A DNA stretch of 64,000 bases from Bacteroidales bacterium (GCA_016286055.1 JAEERW010000003.1:62001-126000), one strand, 5' to 3'. Positions 56,111 through 64,000 are shown, numbered from the stretch's first letter. Made by a program: numbers and translations. Notes: generated by a model not told the origin, from the sequence alone.

Positions 56111-56642
56111 TGCCATTTTGAGAATCGATTTTGGACGTTTGGCTGTGATGCTCTTGCCCGAAATGCTACGCCCACCGCGCATAATAGCATTGTTGGGTAT
56201 ATTGGTAAAACCATTTGCGGCATTGCTAACAACGCTTACCGATTTTCGCACCGACAAACTACAACGACTAAAATACAACGGACAGGTGTGTAAGTTGGAA
56301 TATTGTCTCAACTATCGATTTGGAAGTCGCGACAACATCAACGATTTAACCTATCCAAAGCGAATCCGCATATTAGACGGCACCGACAGCGACGGCAAAC
56401 CATACATAATATATTGTCGCGAGGTAAACGCAGTATACGATAAGCCCAAACAGCGAGGCGAACGCAACCAAATAATACTCAACCGCAGAAGTGTCAACAA
56501 TCAACGGTTTTACAACTTTATTGTGGAATGTCCGCGCGAATACCTCAGCGACAAACGTGGCGAAAATATCGAGAAAGAGTTTGCTGCCGTGGTAAACACC
56601 TACAAAACACAGGGCAAAACTTGGGAACTTAGAATTATTTAA
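56103..56642 (+). CDS. Baseplate-associated protein, unknown family
   Basis: A 179-residue protein in the place of tail protein I. It has a hydrophobic proline-rich start (MLLPEMLRPPRIIALLGILVKPFAALL) and a beta-rich C-terminal half. No motif of tail protein I is evident. Conserved position only. Confidence 0.65.
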   Translation: MNNAILRIDFGRLAVMLLPEMLRPPRIIALLGILVKPFAALLTTLTDFRTDKLQRLKYNGQVCKLEYCLNYRFGSRDNINDLTYPKRIRILDGTDSDGKPYIIYCREVNAVYDKPKQRGERNQIILNRRSVNNQRFYNFIVECPREYLSDKRGENIEKEFAAVVNTYKTQGKTWELRII

Positions 56643-56674
56643 TGCACAATTCATAATTCACAATTCATAATTGA
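56641..56674. repeat. CACAATTCATAATTCACAATTC spacer
   Basis: Spacer between the unknown baseplate gene and the collar gene. Confidence 0.8.
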
Positions 56675-56678
56675 ACCA

Positions 56679-57737
56679 ATGGAAAAAGACTTTTCAAAAC
56701 ATACGGTCTACGGCAATTTTTGCAGTATGGTCAATCGGGCATTCCCGATTGATTGCGAAACCCTTGCCGCATTGCAGTCGAACGCCAAAAAGATGGCAGC
56801 CTCGGCACTGATAGCGGGATGCAGTAGATTAATACTAACAGGTTGTAAGGAATCGGGAAGTAAACGCACCGAGGGGTATGTATTTATTGTCAACGCCGAT
56901 AATCCTCTCACCGGCGAAGTAATCTACCACCCCGAACAAACCAAAGCCGATTATTGCTACATCAAAGAAGATCCCGTGCTTGTAGAAGCCGATGGAAAGA
57001 AATATCCCGAAGCCTACGACATTCGCTACATTGTAGACGGCAGAATCGACGGCGCATGGGCATGGTCATCGTTTACTAACATTGCAGATATAAGTAATGC
57101 AGCGTTAAAAGAGGGGTTAACAGGCGTTAAAAACGATTTAAACACCAAAGACTCTGCACTTCGTACACTGATTACGCAGAAAGAAACTACACTCAATAAT
57201 ACTATCAATACAAAAGAATCTGCGCTGAATACTCTTATTGAACAAAAAACTACATCAAGTTCGGTTGCTTTTGTGCGTGGAATGATAATGATGTGGAGTG
57301 GTTCTGTACCACCATCAGGATGGGCATTGTGCGATGGTAGTAATGGGACACCAAATCTTGTCGGGAGGTTTATTCTTGGTGGTACATCCAAAGGACCTTA
57401 CTCAGATAACACGACAACCAATGGCAAACTTACCTCCGACAACAAAAAACTTTCTGTGGATAATCTACCACCTCACAACCATAATATATCTATTGCTTGG
57501 GGAGGCGAACATACACATTCTTATAAAGATACTCAATACTCTTTCGGGGAAGGTAAAGCCAAAGGTAATGATGCAAAAAAACTTCGCGACGCCACAAAAA
57601 GTGAGCTCTATCGAACAACATCTTCTGCAGGTTCTCACGGTCATACTGCCACGTGCTCCGATACAGGTAATGGCACTGTCTTTAATGTAACAACGCAAGT
57701 ACCCTACTACACACTTGCCTTTATAATGAAACTTTAA
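56679..57737 (+). CDS. Tail collar fibre protein
   Basis: A 352-residue protein. Residues about 140-185 are a coiled coil, and the C-terminus (about 203-352) is a phage tail collar domain (MMWSGSVPPSGWALCDGSN, NLVGRFILGG, LPPHNHN, VPYYTLAFIMKL). Such proteins recognise the host surface. The N-terminal part (SRLILTGCKESGSKRTEGYVFI) should attach to the baseplate. Confidence 0.88.
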   Translation: MEKDFSKHTVYGNFCSMVNRAFPIDCETLAALQSNAKKMAASALIAGCSRLILTGCKESGSKRTEGYVFIVNADNPLTGEVIYHPEQTKADYCYIKEDPVLVEADGKKYPEAYDIRYIVDGRIDGAWAWSSFTNIADISNAALKEGLTGVKNDLNTKDSALRTLITQKETTLNNTINTKESALNTLIEQKTTSSSVAFVRGMIMMWSGSVPPSGWALCDGSNGTPNLVGRFILGGTSKGPYSDNTTTNGKLTSDNKKLSVDNLPPHNHNISIAWGGEHTHSYKDTQYSFGEGKAKGNDAKKLRDATKSELYRTTSSAGSHGHTATCSDTGNGTVFNVTTQVPYYTLAFIMKL

Positions 57738-57764
57738 TAATTCACCTTATAATATATAACAACT

Positions 57765-59018
57765 ATGACAGGAACAAAAAAAGACAGGGAAGCCCTTAAA
57801 AACAGATACCGCAAGGGCATGTATCCCACCGAAAACGACTTTGCCGACGTATTTGAAAGTTACGTCCACAAAGACGACGACATTCCAATGTCGAAAGTAG
57901 TGATTACCGACGGCGACGGTAAACCAACCACACTCAGCGGCGAAATCGACAAAAAGGCCGACAAGACCACTTTGCAAACATTTATCGACGAAATCGAAAC
58001 CATCTTGCAAGTGGTGCGCAACGACAAAAACCAAATTGCCTCAACCGCCATCGACGATTTGCCTTCTCGAATCCAAGCCGCCGAAGACGACATCGACACC
58101 GCCGAAGACAACATTTCCGGACACGAAACACGCATTGCAACTCTCGAAAGTTCAAAAACTGACTACGAAGCATTCAAAGAGCGTGTCCGTGCCTTTTTGG
58201 AAGATGCCGATGCCTCCGATGCTACCATCAATCGTTGGCACGAAATTGAAACCTTTTTGCAAGGCATCACCGACACCGAAACTCTCACCGGCTTACTCAA
58301 CGACCTCAAAAACGAAATTCTCGCTGCCATCCCCTCTCCCCAATCCGGCAACTTCATTGAGTACACCACCGACTTCGACGCCATCACCGACGCACCCAAC
58401 GGCAAAATCATGCAATACTGGGGTCAAAGCAACGACAAGTACAAAAGAGGACAGTTTTATGAGAGGGTGGAAGGTGGGACTAATGTCCAAATCGGCGATT
58501 TAGTCGTAACTATTCAGGAAATTGCTTCCGCAACTGACAATGCAAATCTTTCTGTCGGCTCGATTCTCGTCCCCACACAAGAAACCGTAACTATGTATGG
58601 AAATTCCGACAATCCAACTCAGTTTACCGACACAGAAATCCCTGAGGTTGGTCACAAGATTTTCAGTGTGTGCTATCAAATTTGGAACCCTAAAACCATT
58701 TCAGAAGTTTCAGGCGGAAAACCTCCATACGCTATAAAATGCACCGACAATTACAGAAATGTTTGGTTTGGCAACCCCACTCAATTTGAAATATTCATCG
58801 ACCCGATTACTAACGAACGCTATTTGAATCGTAACTCAATTAGGTATAGCGCAATAGGAGACAACGAATTTGAAGACGATGGGAACAATCGATACGTTTT
58901 TATCAAAGAGTCAGATTATTCTGCCGTTAGTGTCAAAAAATTTTCTTTCGCCCCATCAACGCAGAATATTGAAACTTCCTCTTGGCAACACATTCACGTA
59001 GACGAGGTAATTGACTAA
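57765..59018 (+). CDS. Tail fibre-like coiled-coil protein
   Basis: A 417-residue protein with an N-terminal attachment segment (KNRYRKGMYPTENDFADVFESYVHKDD), a long coiled coil (about residues 60-130, ESSKTDYEAFKERVRAFLEDADASDA following) and a C-terminal unique domain that could be the receptor binding part. It is the last prophage gene. A terminator follows. Confidence 0.75.
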   Translation: MTGTKKDREALKNRYRKGMYPTENDFADVFESYVHKDDDIPMSKVVITDGDGKPTTLSGEIDKKADKTTLQTFIDEIETILQVVRNDKNQIASTAIDDLPSRIQAAEDDIDTAEDNISGHETRIATLESSKTDYEAFKERVRAFLEDADASDATINRWHEIETFLQGITDTETLTGLLNDLKNEILAAIPSPQSGNFIEYTTDFDAITDAPNGKIMQYWGQSNDKYKRGQFYERVEGGTNVQIGDLVVTIQEIASATDNANLSVGSILVPTQETVTMYGNSDNPTQFTDTEIPEVGHKIFSVCYQIWNPKTISEVSGGKPPYAIKCTDNYRNVWFGNPTQFEIFIDPITNERYLNRNSIRYSAIGDNEFEDDGNNRYVFIKESDYSAVSVKKFSFAPSTQNIETSSWQHIHVDEVID

Positions 59019-59036
59019 ACAATTCTCAAACTAAAC

Positions 59037-59074
59037 AAAAAAAGGCGACTATCAAATGATAATCGCCTTTTTTG
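59037..59074 (+). terminator. Terminator of the late tail block
   Basis: AAAGGCGA and TATCA pair with TGATA and TCGCCTTT with one mismatch between the arms, followed by a T run. It separates the fibre gene from the right prophage end. Confidence 0.85.
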
Positions 59075-59129
59075 TAGGATTGGTTTTGGAAATTTGTAGA
59101 TTTTGTTTTTGGGATGGTAATATAAAACT
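59073..59129. other. Right prophage end (attR) with putative transposase sites
   Basis: TGTAGGATT at 59073-59081 and TGTAGATTT at 59095-59103 (inverse of AAAYCTACA), ending in GGTAATATAAAACT. The second site is 27-35 bases from the end, the same as on the left side. Confidence 0.8.
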
Positions 59130-59134
59130 TGTAA
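59130..59134. repeat. Right target-site duplication TGTAA
   Basis: Matches the TGTAA outside the left end. Confidence 0.8.
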
Positions 59135-59142
59135 AATTTTTT

Positions 59143-59172
59143 TTTGTTAATAGATAACTTGTAATATCTTTG
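59143..59172 (+). promoter_or_regulatory. Promoter of the GH43-like gene
   Basis: TTTG (59143-59146), 18 bases, TATCTTTG (59165-59172). It lies fully outside the prophage, eight bases beyond the duplication, so the host promoter survived insertion. Confidence 0.7.
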
Positions 59173-59226
59173 CACGCAAAAGCAGAAAACAATTTTACAC
59201 TTTTTAAATTACTAATATTATTTGCA

Positions 59227-60402
59227 ATGAAAAAAAGACACTTACAAACAATTTTGGCGGCATCGCTTATGCTTTGCGTGGGATGCGCCAACAACGGTGG
59301 ACAGAATTCGCCCACAACCACTACTGCACCGCAGCCTCAGATTATTCAGCCGGGCGAACAAGCACCTTTGGCAGACGTTGGACAGAAAAATTTTGGCGGT
59401 TTCCAAAATGGCGACACCACGGGTATGGCAGCCCGTCGCAAGGCTATGATGGAGGCTATGAACAAAATCCGCACCGTGCCGTTTGACTCGCTTGCTATGA
59501 GCGACCCCTTCGTTTATCCCGACCCTGAAACCAAGACTTATTACCTCACAAGTTCGGGCGGACGTATGTACAAGAGCAAAGACCTGAAAATGTGGGAAGG
59601 TCCTTACAACATTATTGATATCAATGGCTTATGGCTCGAAAAAGCCGGTTTTGCCGCAGCTGCCGAAATTCACAAAATTGGCGACTATTACTATTACGCC
59701 GGCACTTGGAGCGACCATTCTGACCTCATTCAGCAAGTTCCCCGTCGCTACAATGTACCTCACAATCAAACATATATCCTTAGATCTAAAAATGTAGAAG
59801 GTCCTTACACATCGTTTGCCGTTACTCCCGGTTACGATTATCAACCGCGCGAATGGGACTGCATCGACGGTACTCTTTATCAAGAAAACGGAAAAACTTA
59901 TATGATTTTTGTTCACGAATGGACGCAAATCATCGACGGCACAATGGATTACATCGAACTTTCCGACGACCTCACTCACACCGTTTCTGAGCATCCTGTA
60001 ACAATGTTCCGCGCATCCGAAGCACCGTATTGCGGCGAGATGAACTCGTTGGGCGAGGCTACATTCGGACTCAAAATGCCGGGTTGGGTAACCGACGGCC
60101 CGCAGATGTTCCGCACACAAACCGGCAAACTCGGTATGCTGTGGTCAACTTGGGGCAAGGATCGTTACTTGCAGGGCATCTGTTATTCCGAATCGGGCAC
60201 AATCGCCGGACCTTGGGTTCAAGAGCCTGAGCCTTTCCTCGCCAACAATTCGGGACACGGTATGCTTTTCCGCACCTTTGAGGGCAAGTTGATCTACATC
60301 GTTCACCACGTAGAAAACGACGGCCCCCGCAAACCTCAAATGTGGGAGGCAGACGACAGCGGCGACAAACTCGTTTTGGGCAAAAGGTATATTGTGAAAT
60401 AA
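59227..60402 (+). CDS. GH43-like glycosidase lipoprotein
   Basis: A 391-residue lipoprotein with lipobox LCVGC (Cys about residue 20). The five-bladed GH43-type fold shows SDPFVYPDPETKTYYLTSS (catalytic base Asp) and WDCIDGTLYQENGKTYMIFVHEW (the pKa-setting Asp). The general-acid motif appears as VTDGPQMFRT, so Asp-Gly-Pro stands where many families have Glu. This is probably an arabinosidase- or xylosidase-like enzyme, but the substrate is unknown. The ATG at 59227 gives the proper signal peptide. It ends in a palindrome that faces the next, opposing gene. Confidence 0.82.
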   Translation: MKKRHLQTILAASLMLCVGCANNGGQNSPTTTTAPQPQIIQPGEQAPLADVGQKNFGGFQNGDTTGMAARRKAMMEAMNKIRTVPFDSLAMSDPFVYPDPETKTYYLTSSGGRMYKSKDLKMWEGPYNIIDINGLWLEKAGFAAAAEIHKIGDYYYYAGTWSDHSDLIQQVPRRYNVPHNQTYILRSKNVEGPYTSFAVTPGYDYQPREWDCIDGTLYQENGKTYMIFVHEWTQIIDGTMDYIELSDDLTHTVSEHPVTMFRASEAPYCGEMNSLGEATFGLKMPGWVTDGPQMFRTQTGKLGMLWSTWGKDRYLQGICYSESGTIAGPWVQEPEPFLANNSGHGMLFRTFEGKLIYIVHHVENDGPRKPQMWEADDSGDKLVLGKRYIVK

Positions 60403-60425
60403 GGATTATTCACCACCATAAAATT

Positions 60426-60454
60426 GTAGAGACGCCACATTGTGGCGTCTCTAC
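60426..60454. repeat. Dispersed palindrome, copy 5
   Basis: 29 bases with centre CCACATTGTGG, in the convergent gap between the GH43-like and lipoprotein genes; a T run follows, so it may act as a terminator. Confidence 0.9.
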
Positions 60455-60467
60455 GTGTTTTTTGGGG

Positions 60468-61769
60468 TTATTGTTTTACGAATTTTTCGCCGTTCCATTT
60501 GTAGTGCGATTCTAATGAACCATTGGTTAGTTCGTCATATTTGTCCCATAGGTCTTGGTCGTCAAAAAATAAGAATAATGTCAAACTTTTGGTGTAAGAA
60601 TCGTAGTTGGACGAATAATATTGAATGCCATCTTTACATTCTTGCTCTAATTCGTTGTAGAGTTCGGGGTGCTTTTCCCTTTGGTCAGGGTTTATCAATT
60701 CCGAAAGTTTGGGTACGGGTAAAAAATCCTTTATAATTTTCTTTTCCCCGTCCTTGTAGTTAAAGGAAGAAAAATCGCACGAATTTGCGCCCGCCGAAGA
60801 TTCCTGAAAAACGGAGAGAACAAAATATTCGCCCTCTTTGTTTTTGTAAGGGAAATAGTAGTCAAAATTTCCTGAATGGAAATCGGCATCTTCATCAATC
60901 GACTCTGTGCTAAACTCGTAAACAGAATCGGTATAGTGCTTGGGCAGATTGGCAAGGAATTTTTTCTCCCTCACTTCGTCGCTTTCGATGTCAAATAGGC
61001 TCAAATCCTCTTCATACGGCTTACATTCTGGGTCGCGGATGAACTTTTCGCCGTCCCAAATATAGGTGATAGAGGGAAACGAGGCTTCTTTTTCCTCATA
61101 GTATTTTTTTAAAGGAGCGGGAACATCGTATCCACCGTCCCATTCAAAGCCGTCAAAACTTGCTGTAAGTTTATGAGAATCATAATAAAAATAGTGGTAT
61201 ACATTACCCGTTGCACGTGGTTTAAGAATGTTGAAAACGTCCTTGGGGAACTTGTCGGCATTGGCGTAAAAGTCGTTGATTGTGGCTTTTGGCAACAGGC
61301 TTTTGGCTTTGGTAAGATTGCCGTCCTTATAGTTGAAATACTCGTAGCGGTAGGCACCAGGGCAGTCGCAAACTTCGTCGAAAATAACGACAACATAGTA
61401 GCCACCATTTTTGTTGGGATAACAGTGCAACCTCATCATACCGTCGCCGGGCGAGGCTTCCACAAATTCGGGGTCTTTGGCGAGTTGGTTTTGTGCGTAT
61501 TCGCTATCAAACTGATCCTCTACCATCTGTTTAGATGGATAATCATACTTTTCGGCATATTTGAGCAACACCTCGTAGGCGATGCATTGTTTGATGTCGG
61601 TATCGGCATTAGTGGAGGTTACCGTGTCGGTTGTTGTAGAGACGTCACATTGTGGCGTCTCTACCGTGGCGGTGGTGTCGGTTGCCGTGCCGCCGTTTTG
61701 ATTCTGTTGTCCGCCTCCGCACGATGCCAACAGCGCAATGGCGGGGATGATTAGGAATTGTTTTTTCAT
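60468..61769 (-). CDS. Lipoprotein of unknown function with in-frame palindrome
   Basis: A 433-residue lipoprotein (lipobox LLASC, Cys about residue 16) with linker GGGQQNQNGGTATDTTATVE. The segment VETPQCDVSTT is encoded by the palindrome at 61636-61664 in the same frame as in the 28303 lipoprotein. The mature part repeats a motif of the type YYFPYKNKEGEYFVLSVF (and an earlier copy, YPNKNGGYYVVVIF) and ends with an F/WDGEKFV-like segment (KWNGEKFVKQ). No family known. It is followed by two paralogous exported genes. Confidence 0.78.
   Translation of the reverse strand: MKKQFLIIPAIALLASCGGGQQNQNGGTATDTTATVETPQCDVSTTTDTVTSTNADTDIKQCIAYEVLLKYAEKYDYPSKQMVEDQFDSEYAQNQLAKDPEFVEASPGDGMMRLHCYPNKNGGYYVVVIFDEVCDCPGAYRYEYFNYKDGNLTKAKSLLPKATINDFYANADKFPKDVFNILKPRATGNVYHYFYYDSHKLTASFDGFEWDGGYDVPAPLKKYYEEKEASFPSITYIWDGEKFIRDPECKPYEEDLSLFDIESDEVREKKFLANLPKHYTDSVYEFSTESIDEDADFHSGNFDYYFPYKNKEGEYFVLSVFQESSAGANSCDFSSFNYKDGEKKIIKDFLPVPKLSELINPDQREKHPELYNELEQECKDGIQYYSSNYDSYTKSLTLFLFFDDQDLWDKYDELTNGSLESHYKWNGEKFVKQ
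61636..61664. repeat. Dispersed palindrome, copy 6 (inside a gene)
   Basis: 29 bases, reverse complement identical to copy 3; within the linker of the lipoprotein gene. Confidence 0.9.
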
Positions 61770-61784
61770 AATTTTATTGTTGAT

Positions 61785-62741
61785 TTATTCGTTAACAAAT
61801 TTGCCGTTTACGAAATATTCGGTGAATTCGTTATGCTCTTCGTCGGGTACGGTGAGTCCCGCTTTTGTCAATTGCTCGTCGAAATCTAAATCTTCACATT
61901 CGGGGTGCTCTTCGAGATATTTGTACAATTCGCCTTCGTATTCACGATTTTGGATGGTGGATTTGGTAACTATCTTGTAACTGCCATTGGGAAGTAGTGT
62001 AAATGTAATGGTTACGTCAATATTCTCCATACACGGCTTCTCCAAATAACTGTAAACAGAGGCATTTTCGCCGAGGCAAGGGAAATCCCGTCCCTTTTCG
62101 CTCTCAGGGTCGCTCATATACCAATCAACCCTGTCTTCCAACTGCATACGGCGGTAAATTCCAAACGTTAGCATACATTCAGGATCCAAGCCTTCACCGT
62201 CTTCGTTTGTCTGAGTGTAAACTTCTTGTGTGACATTCCAATCGAGCGGAAACCAACCGAACTTAAACGGCGGATGTTTGGGCATATCGTATGTTTCTGA
62301 GCCTGAGCCACTGGTTTCTACCGTTTTGTTGGTGAGAAAATTGTACGATTCGTTGCCGTATTTGCCGCCGATAAGCACAAAGGCATTATCTTGATAGCGG
62401 AATAGGAACACATCAGATTTTGCAGTTTGGATTCTGAGCACGCCTTTGTCGGTAACAGAAAGTTTGGAATCGCTACCTACCGGCATATCGGAATCGAGGA
62501 AAAGATTGTAGCCGCCGCCCGTCTTGCCGAAATAAAACGCGCTGCCGCTGTTGTTGCTTATGAACAAATCTTTTACGCCGTCTTTGTTGAAGTCGCCTTC
62601 GGCTTTGTTGGTTATCTCTTCGGAAGAGAGTTGTTCGGCTGTTTTGCCCGACGGCTTAAAAGTTTGGGCTTTTGCCGAAATGCCGCACGATGCCAATATC
62701 GCTATCGCGGGGATTACAATTGATAAATGTTTGATTTTCAT
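61785..62741 (-). CDS. Exported FG-GAP/VCBS-like protein
   Basis: A 318-residue protein. I start it at MKIKHLSIV (62741), which gives a signal peptide with lipobox ILASC; the longer frame lies in the neighbouring gene. A calcium-loop motif GDFNKDGVKDLFISN (about residue 48) and the C-terminus EEHPECEDLDFDEQLTKAG can be seen. It resembles VCBS/FG-GAP proteins and is partly similar to the next gene. Surface protein of unknown function. Confidence 0.72.
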   Translation of the reverse strand: MKIKHLSIVIPAIAILASCGISAKAQTFKPSGKTAEQLSSEEITNKAEGDFNKDGVKDLFISNNSGSAFYFGKTGGGYNLFLDSDMPVGSDSKLSVTDKGVLRIQTAKSDVFLFRYQDNAFVLIGGKYGNESYNFLTNKTVETSGSGSETYDMPKHPPFKFGWFPLDWNVTQEVYTQTNEDGEGLDPECMLTFGIYRRMQLEDRVDWYMSDPESEKGRDFPCLGENASVYSYLEKPCMENIDVTITFTLLPNGSYKIVTKSTIQNREYEGELYKYLEEHPECEDLDFDEQLTKAGLTVPDEEHNEFTEYFVNGKFVNE

Positions 62742-62763
62742 TATTATAATGGTTTTATAGTTT

Positions 62764-64000
62764 TTATTCTGTGGTAGTTTTTGATGTACTTTCGTCGATG
62801 TATTTGTGGAAGAATTCGTAAGAATTGCCACCGATTTGAATAGCGGAGAGTTTGGGCAATGGAAGGTTTTTAAGTTTGGCGGTGGTGGTGTAACTATCGC
62901 CTTCACATTCGTCGAAATCGCCTTTGTAAGTTTTTTCTTCAAAATTGAGCACTTCGGTGGTAGAGCCGTCTAATCCTTCATCGCAAAACAGATTTACGAT
63001 AACAAAATCGCCGTCTTGGAATTTTGCCGTGTAGTCGTAGTTTTCCCAGCCGTCGCCTTCACGACGTGTGGATATTATCATTTTGCCATTGTTGATTTTT
63101 ACCGAGGTGGTAAAACTTACGTAATCGTTGGTTTCGTGAGGATATACTTTATATTTTTTAAAAAGATTGTATTTGCCGTCGCCTGAGCCAAAATATACAG
63201 AGAAACCGTTGTTAAATGCGGCAGAATCTTGGATGCCATCGCCGTTGAGGTCGCCTGTGGCTGTGGGTGTGGGTTCCCACGAACCATTTTCTTCTGCGGG
63301 TTTGCTGAGACTTTCCTTATAAATTTTTATAGACTCAATAGTGTTATTGTCAGGTTTGCGACAAAATTCAACAACAGAGCCATCGGTTTTGATACACGAA
63401 TGGCCGTCTTCATATACAAAATCGGGAAGGTTTTCGGTTATCTCAGAATCAATATCGCTGCCTACCCCTAAATAACAGTAACCGCCACCGCACCAATATC
63501 TATAATCATAACTATTGCCTACCACAATTATCGTGTCGATTTTGCCATCGGCAGAGAGCGAGATTTTAAACTCCTTTTTGGCATTTCGGTTGAAATACAT
63601 AGTGCGCCCCATAGTGTTGATGTCGAAGCCGGCAAGTTGCGAAGGAGGAACGTCGCCTACACGAAGTTTGCCCAAGCCGTTGGTGGTAATAAGTCCTCCA
63701 CTCCAATCGGTTGTTTGGAATTCTCCTTGTTCAAAATTTTCGCCGTTGAACCTATAAAACAAACGCAAAAACGAATCACCTTGGCCTACCGACATCATAA
63801 TATCTTTGCCGTATAAACTACATCGATAGCCGTTTTGGGCAAAATCCGCCTTGGCAGCATCCAAATTTTTGTCGTCGGGATTGTAAAACCACACCGCCTC
63901 GTATTTGTTGAAATCGTCGAAAGTGGGTTTTGGCAGCAAGGTATTATCTTCTGAAATTTTTCCGTCGGCATAGTTGAAAGCCTTGAACGCCTTGGTTTCG
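62764..64000 (-). CDS. Exported FG-GAP/VCBS-like protein, partial
   Basis: The reading frame runs open to the window edge, so the N-terminus is missing (at least 411 residues seen). The calcium-loop motif GDLNGDGIQDSAAFNNGFSVYFGSG and a downstream EVLNFEEKTYKGDFDECEGD stretch resemble the preceding gene. An apparent start inside (63939, TTG) is not the true one. It forms an array with the 61785 and 60468 genes. Confidence 0.7.
   Translation of the reverse strand, partial: ETKAFKAFNYADGKISEDNTLLPKPTFDDFNKYEAVWFYNPDDKNLDAAKADFAQNGYRCSLYGKDIMMSVGQGDSFLRLFYRFNGENFEQGEFQTTDWSGGLITTNGLGKLRVGDVPPSQLAGFDINTMGRTMYFNRNAKKEFKISLSADGKIDTIIVVGNSYDYRYWCGGGYCYLGVGSDIDSEITENLPDFVYEDGHSCIKTDGSVVEFCRKPDNNTIESIKIYKESLSKPAEENGSWEPTPTATGDLNGDGIQDSAAFNNGFSVYFGSGDGKYNLFKKYKVYPHETNDYVSFTTSVKINNGKMIISTRREGDGWENYDYTAKFQDGDFVIVNLFCDEGLDGSTTEVLNFEEKTYKGDFDECEGDSYTTTAKLKNLPLPKLSAIQIGGNSYEFFHKYIDESTSKTTTE

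Larger units (their letters stand above)
30526..59129. mobile_element. Mu-like transposable prophage, 28.6 kb, apparently complete
   Basis: Bounded by TGTAA duplications. The left end reads TTTAGTATATTACC and the right end read inward AGTTTTATATTACC, sharing TATATTACC at the same offset. The motif AAAYCTACA occurs 27-35 bases from each end (30552-30560 and, inverted, 59095-59103), with a further site 30622-30630 on the left and a related one 59073-59081 on the right; these are candidate transposase sites. Contents: repressor, DDE transposase, MuB-like ATPase, DUF3164 gene, terminase, portal DUF935, MuF head protein, DUF1320, protease, capsid, sheath, tube, tape measure, baseplate and fibre genes. 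No structural gene looks broken. An endolysin was not recognised. Confidence 0.92.

Noticed and set aside
30631-59072. Direct repeat TTGGTTTTGG near both ends as an attachment core
   Set aside because: It is low-complexity and in direct orientation; the inverted ends plus TGTAA duplication explain the borders better.
63937-63939. TTG as start of the last gene
   Set aside because: The frame remains open to the window edge with similar composition, so the gene is truncated by the window.

Overview
The window is AT-rich chromosomal DNA from a member of the Bacteroidetes, most likely Bacteroidales. Signs: promoters of the Bacteroidetes type (TTTG, about 19 bases, TAnnTTTG), many lipoproteins with a C-GG lipobox region, a BspA-like surface protein with a C-terminal sorting-like domain, a SiaB-type kinase-like protein and DUF3160/YARHG proteins. 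A 28.6 kb Mu-like transposable prophage occupies 30526-59129.

Left chromosomal part (1-30295): the N-terminal part of dnaK (minus), a CstA-type transporter, a minus-strand group (SiaB-like ATPase, MerR-type regulator, M23 peptidase), then a compact plus-strand chemosensory operon (5392-14864): STAS protein, CheY, CheA, CheW, CheR, a kinase-like ATPase lacking the phosphoacceptor His, CheD, CheB, a second receiver and a membrane GAF/PAS protein. No classical methyl-accepting receptor or flagellar gene lies beside it. Next come a membrane pyrophosphatase (hppA), a large BspA-like gene broken by one in-frame stop, a CapA-like lipoprotein, a DUF3160 lipoprotein, small unknown genes, a zinc-ribbon membrane protein with an overlapping partner, a small lipoprotein and a DUF234-type ATPase.

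Prophage: both ends can be placed. A 5-bp duplication TGTAA (30521-30525 and 59130-59134) flanks ends that share an inverted repeat and carry putative transposase sites at identical distances from each end. Order: leftward repressor; rightward early genes (small genes, DDE transposase, MuB-like ATPase, another ATPase, DUF3164 and others); a minus-strand block (tail completion, tape measure, holin-like, MuF head protein, portal, DUF1320, terminase large and small subunits); a divergent promoter pair; and a plus-strand block (protease/scaffold, capsid, sheath, tube, frameshifted tail chaperone, baseplate, fibres). Late genes thus run in two opposing blocks.

The most notable material is an accessory island at 41547-44211. 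It holds a KilA-N gene preceded by a putative small terminated RNA whose 5' end is complementary to the KilA-N start region (a layout like phage P1 c4/ant). It also holds a MuF head protein with an AT-rich GNAT-like C-terminal extension that resembles a MuF polymorphic toxin, faced by a 58-residue acidic gene with a full consensus promoter that could be its immunity protein. Other accessory items are a secreted moron inside the tail operon and a -1 frameshift site in the tail chaperone.

Right chromosomal part (59135-64000): a GH43-like lipoprotein whose promoter starts just outside the prophage, then three minus-strand exported proteins, the last one cut by the window edge. Two repeat families cross both host and prophage: a 28-29 bp palindrome (arms GTAGAGACG / CGTCTCTAC, six copies, two of them translated inside lipoprotein genes) and ATTCATAAT-type spacers that fill many gaps between genes.
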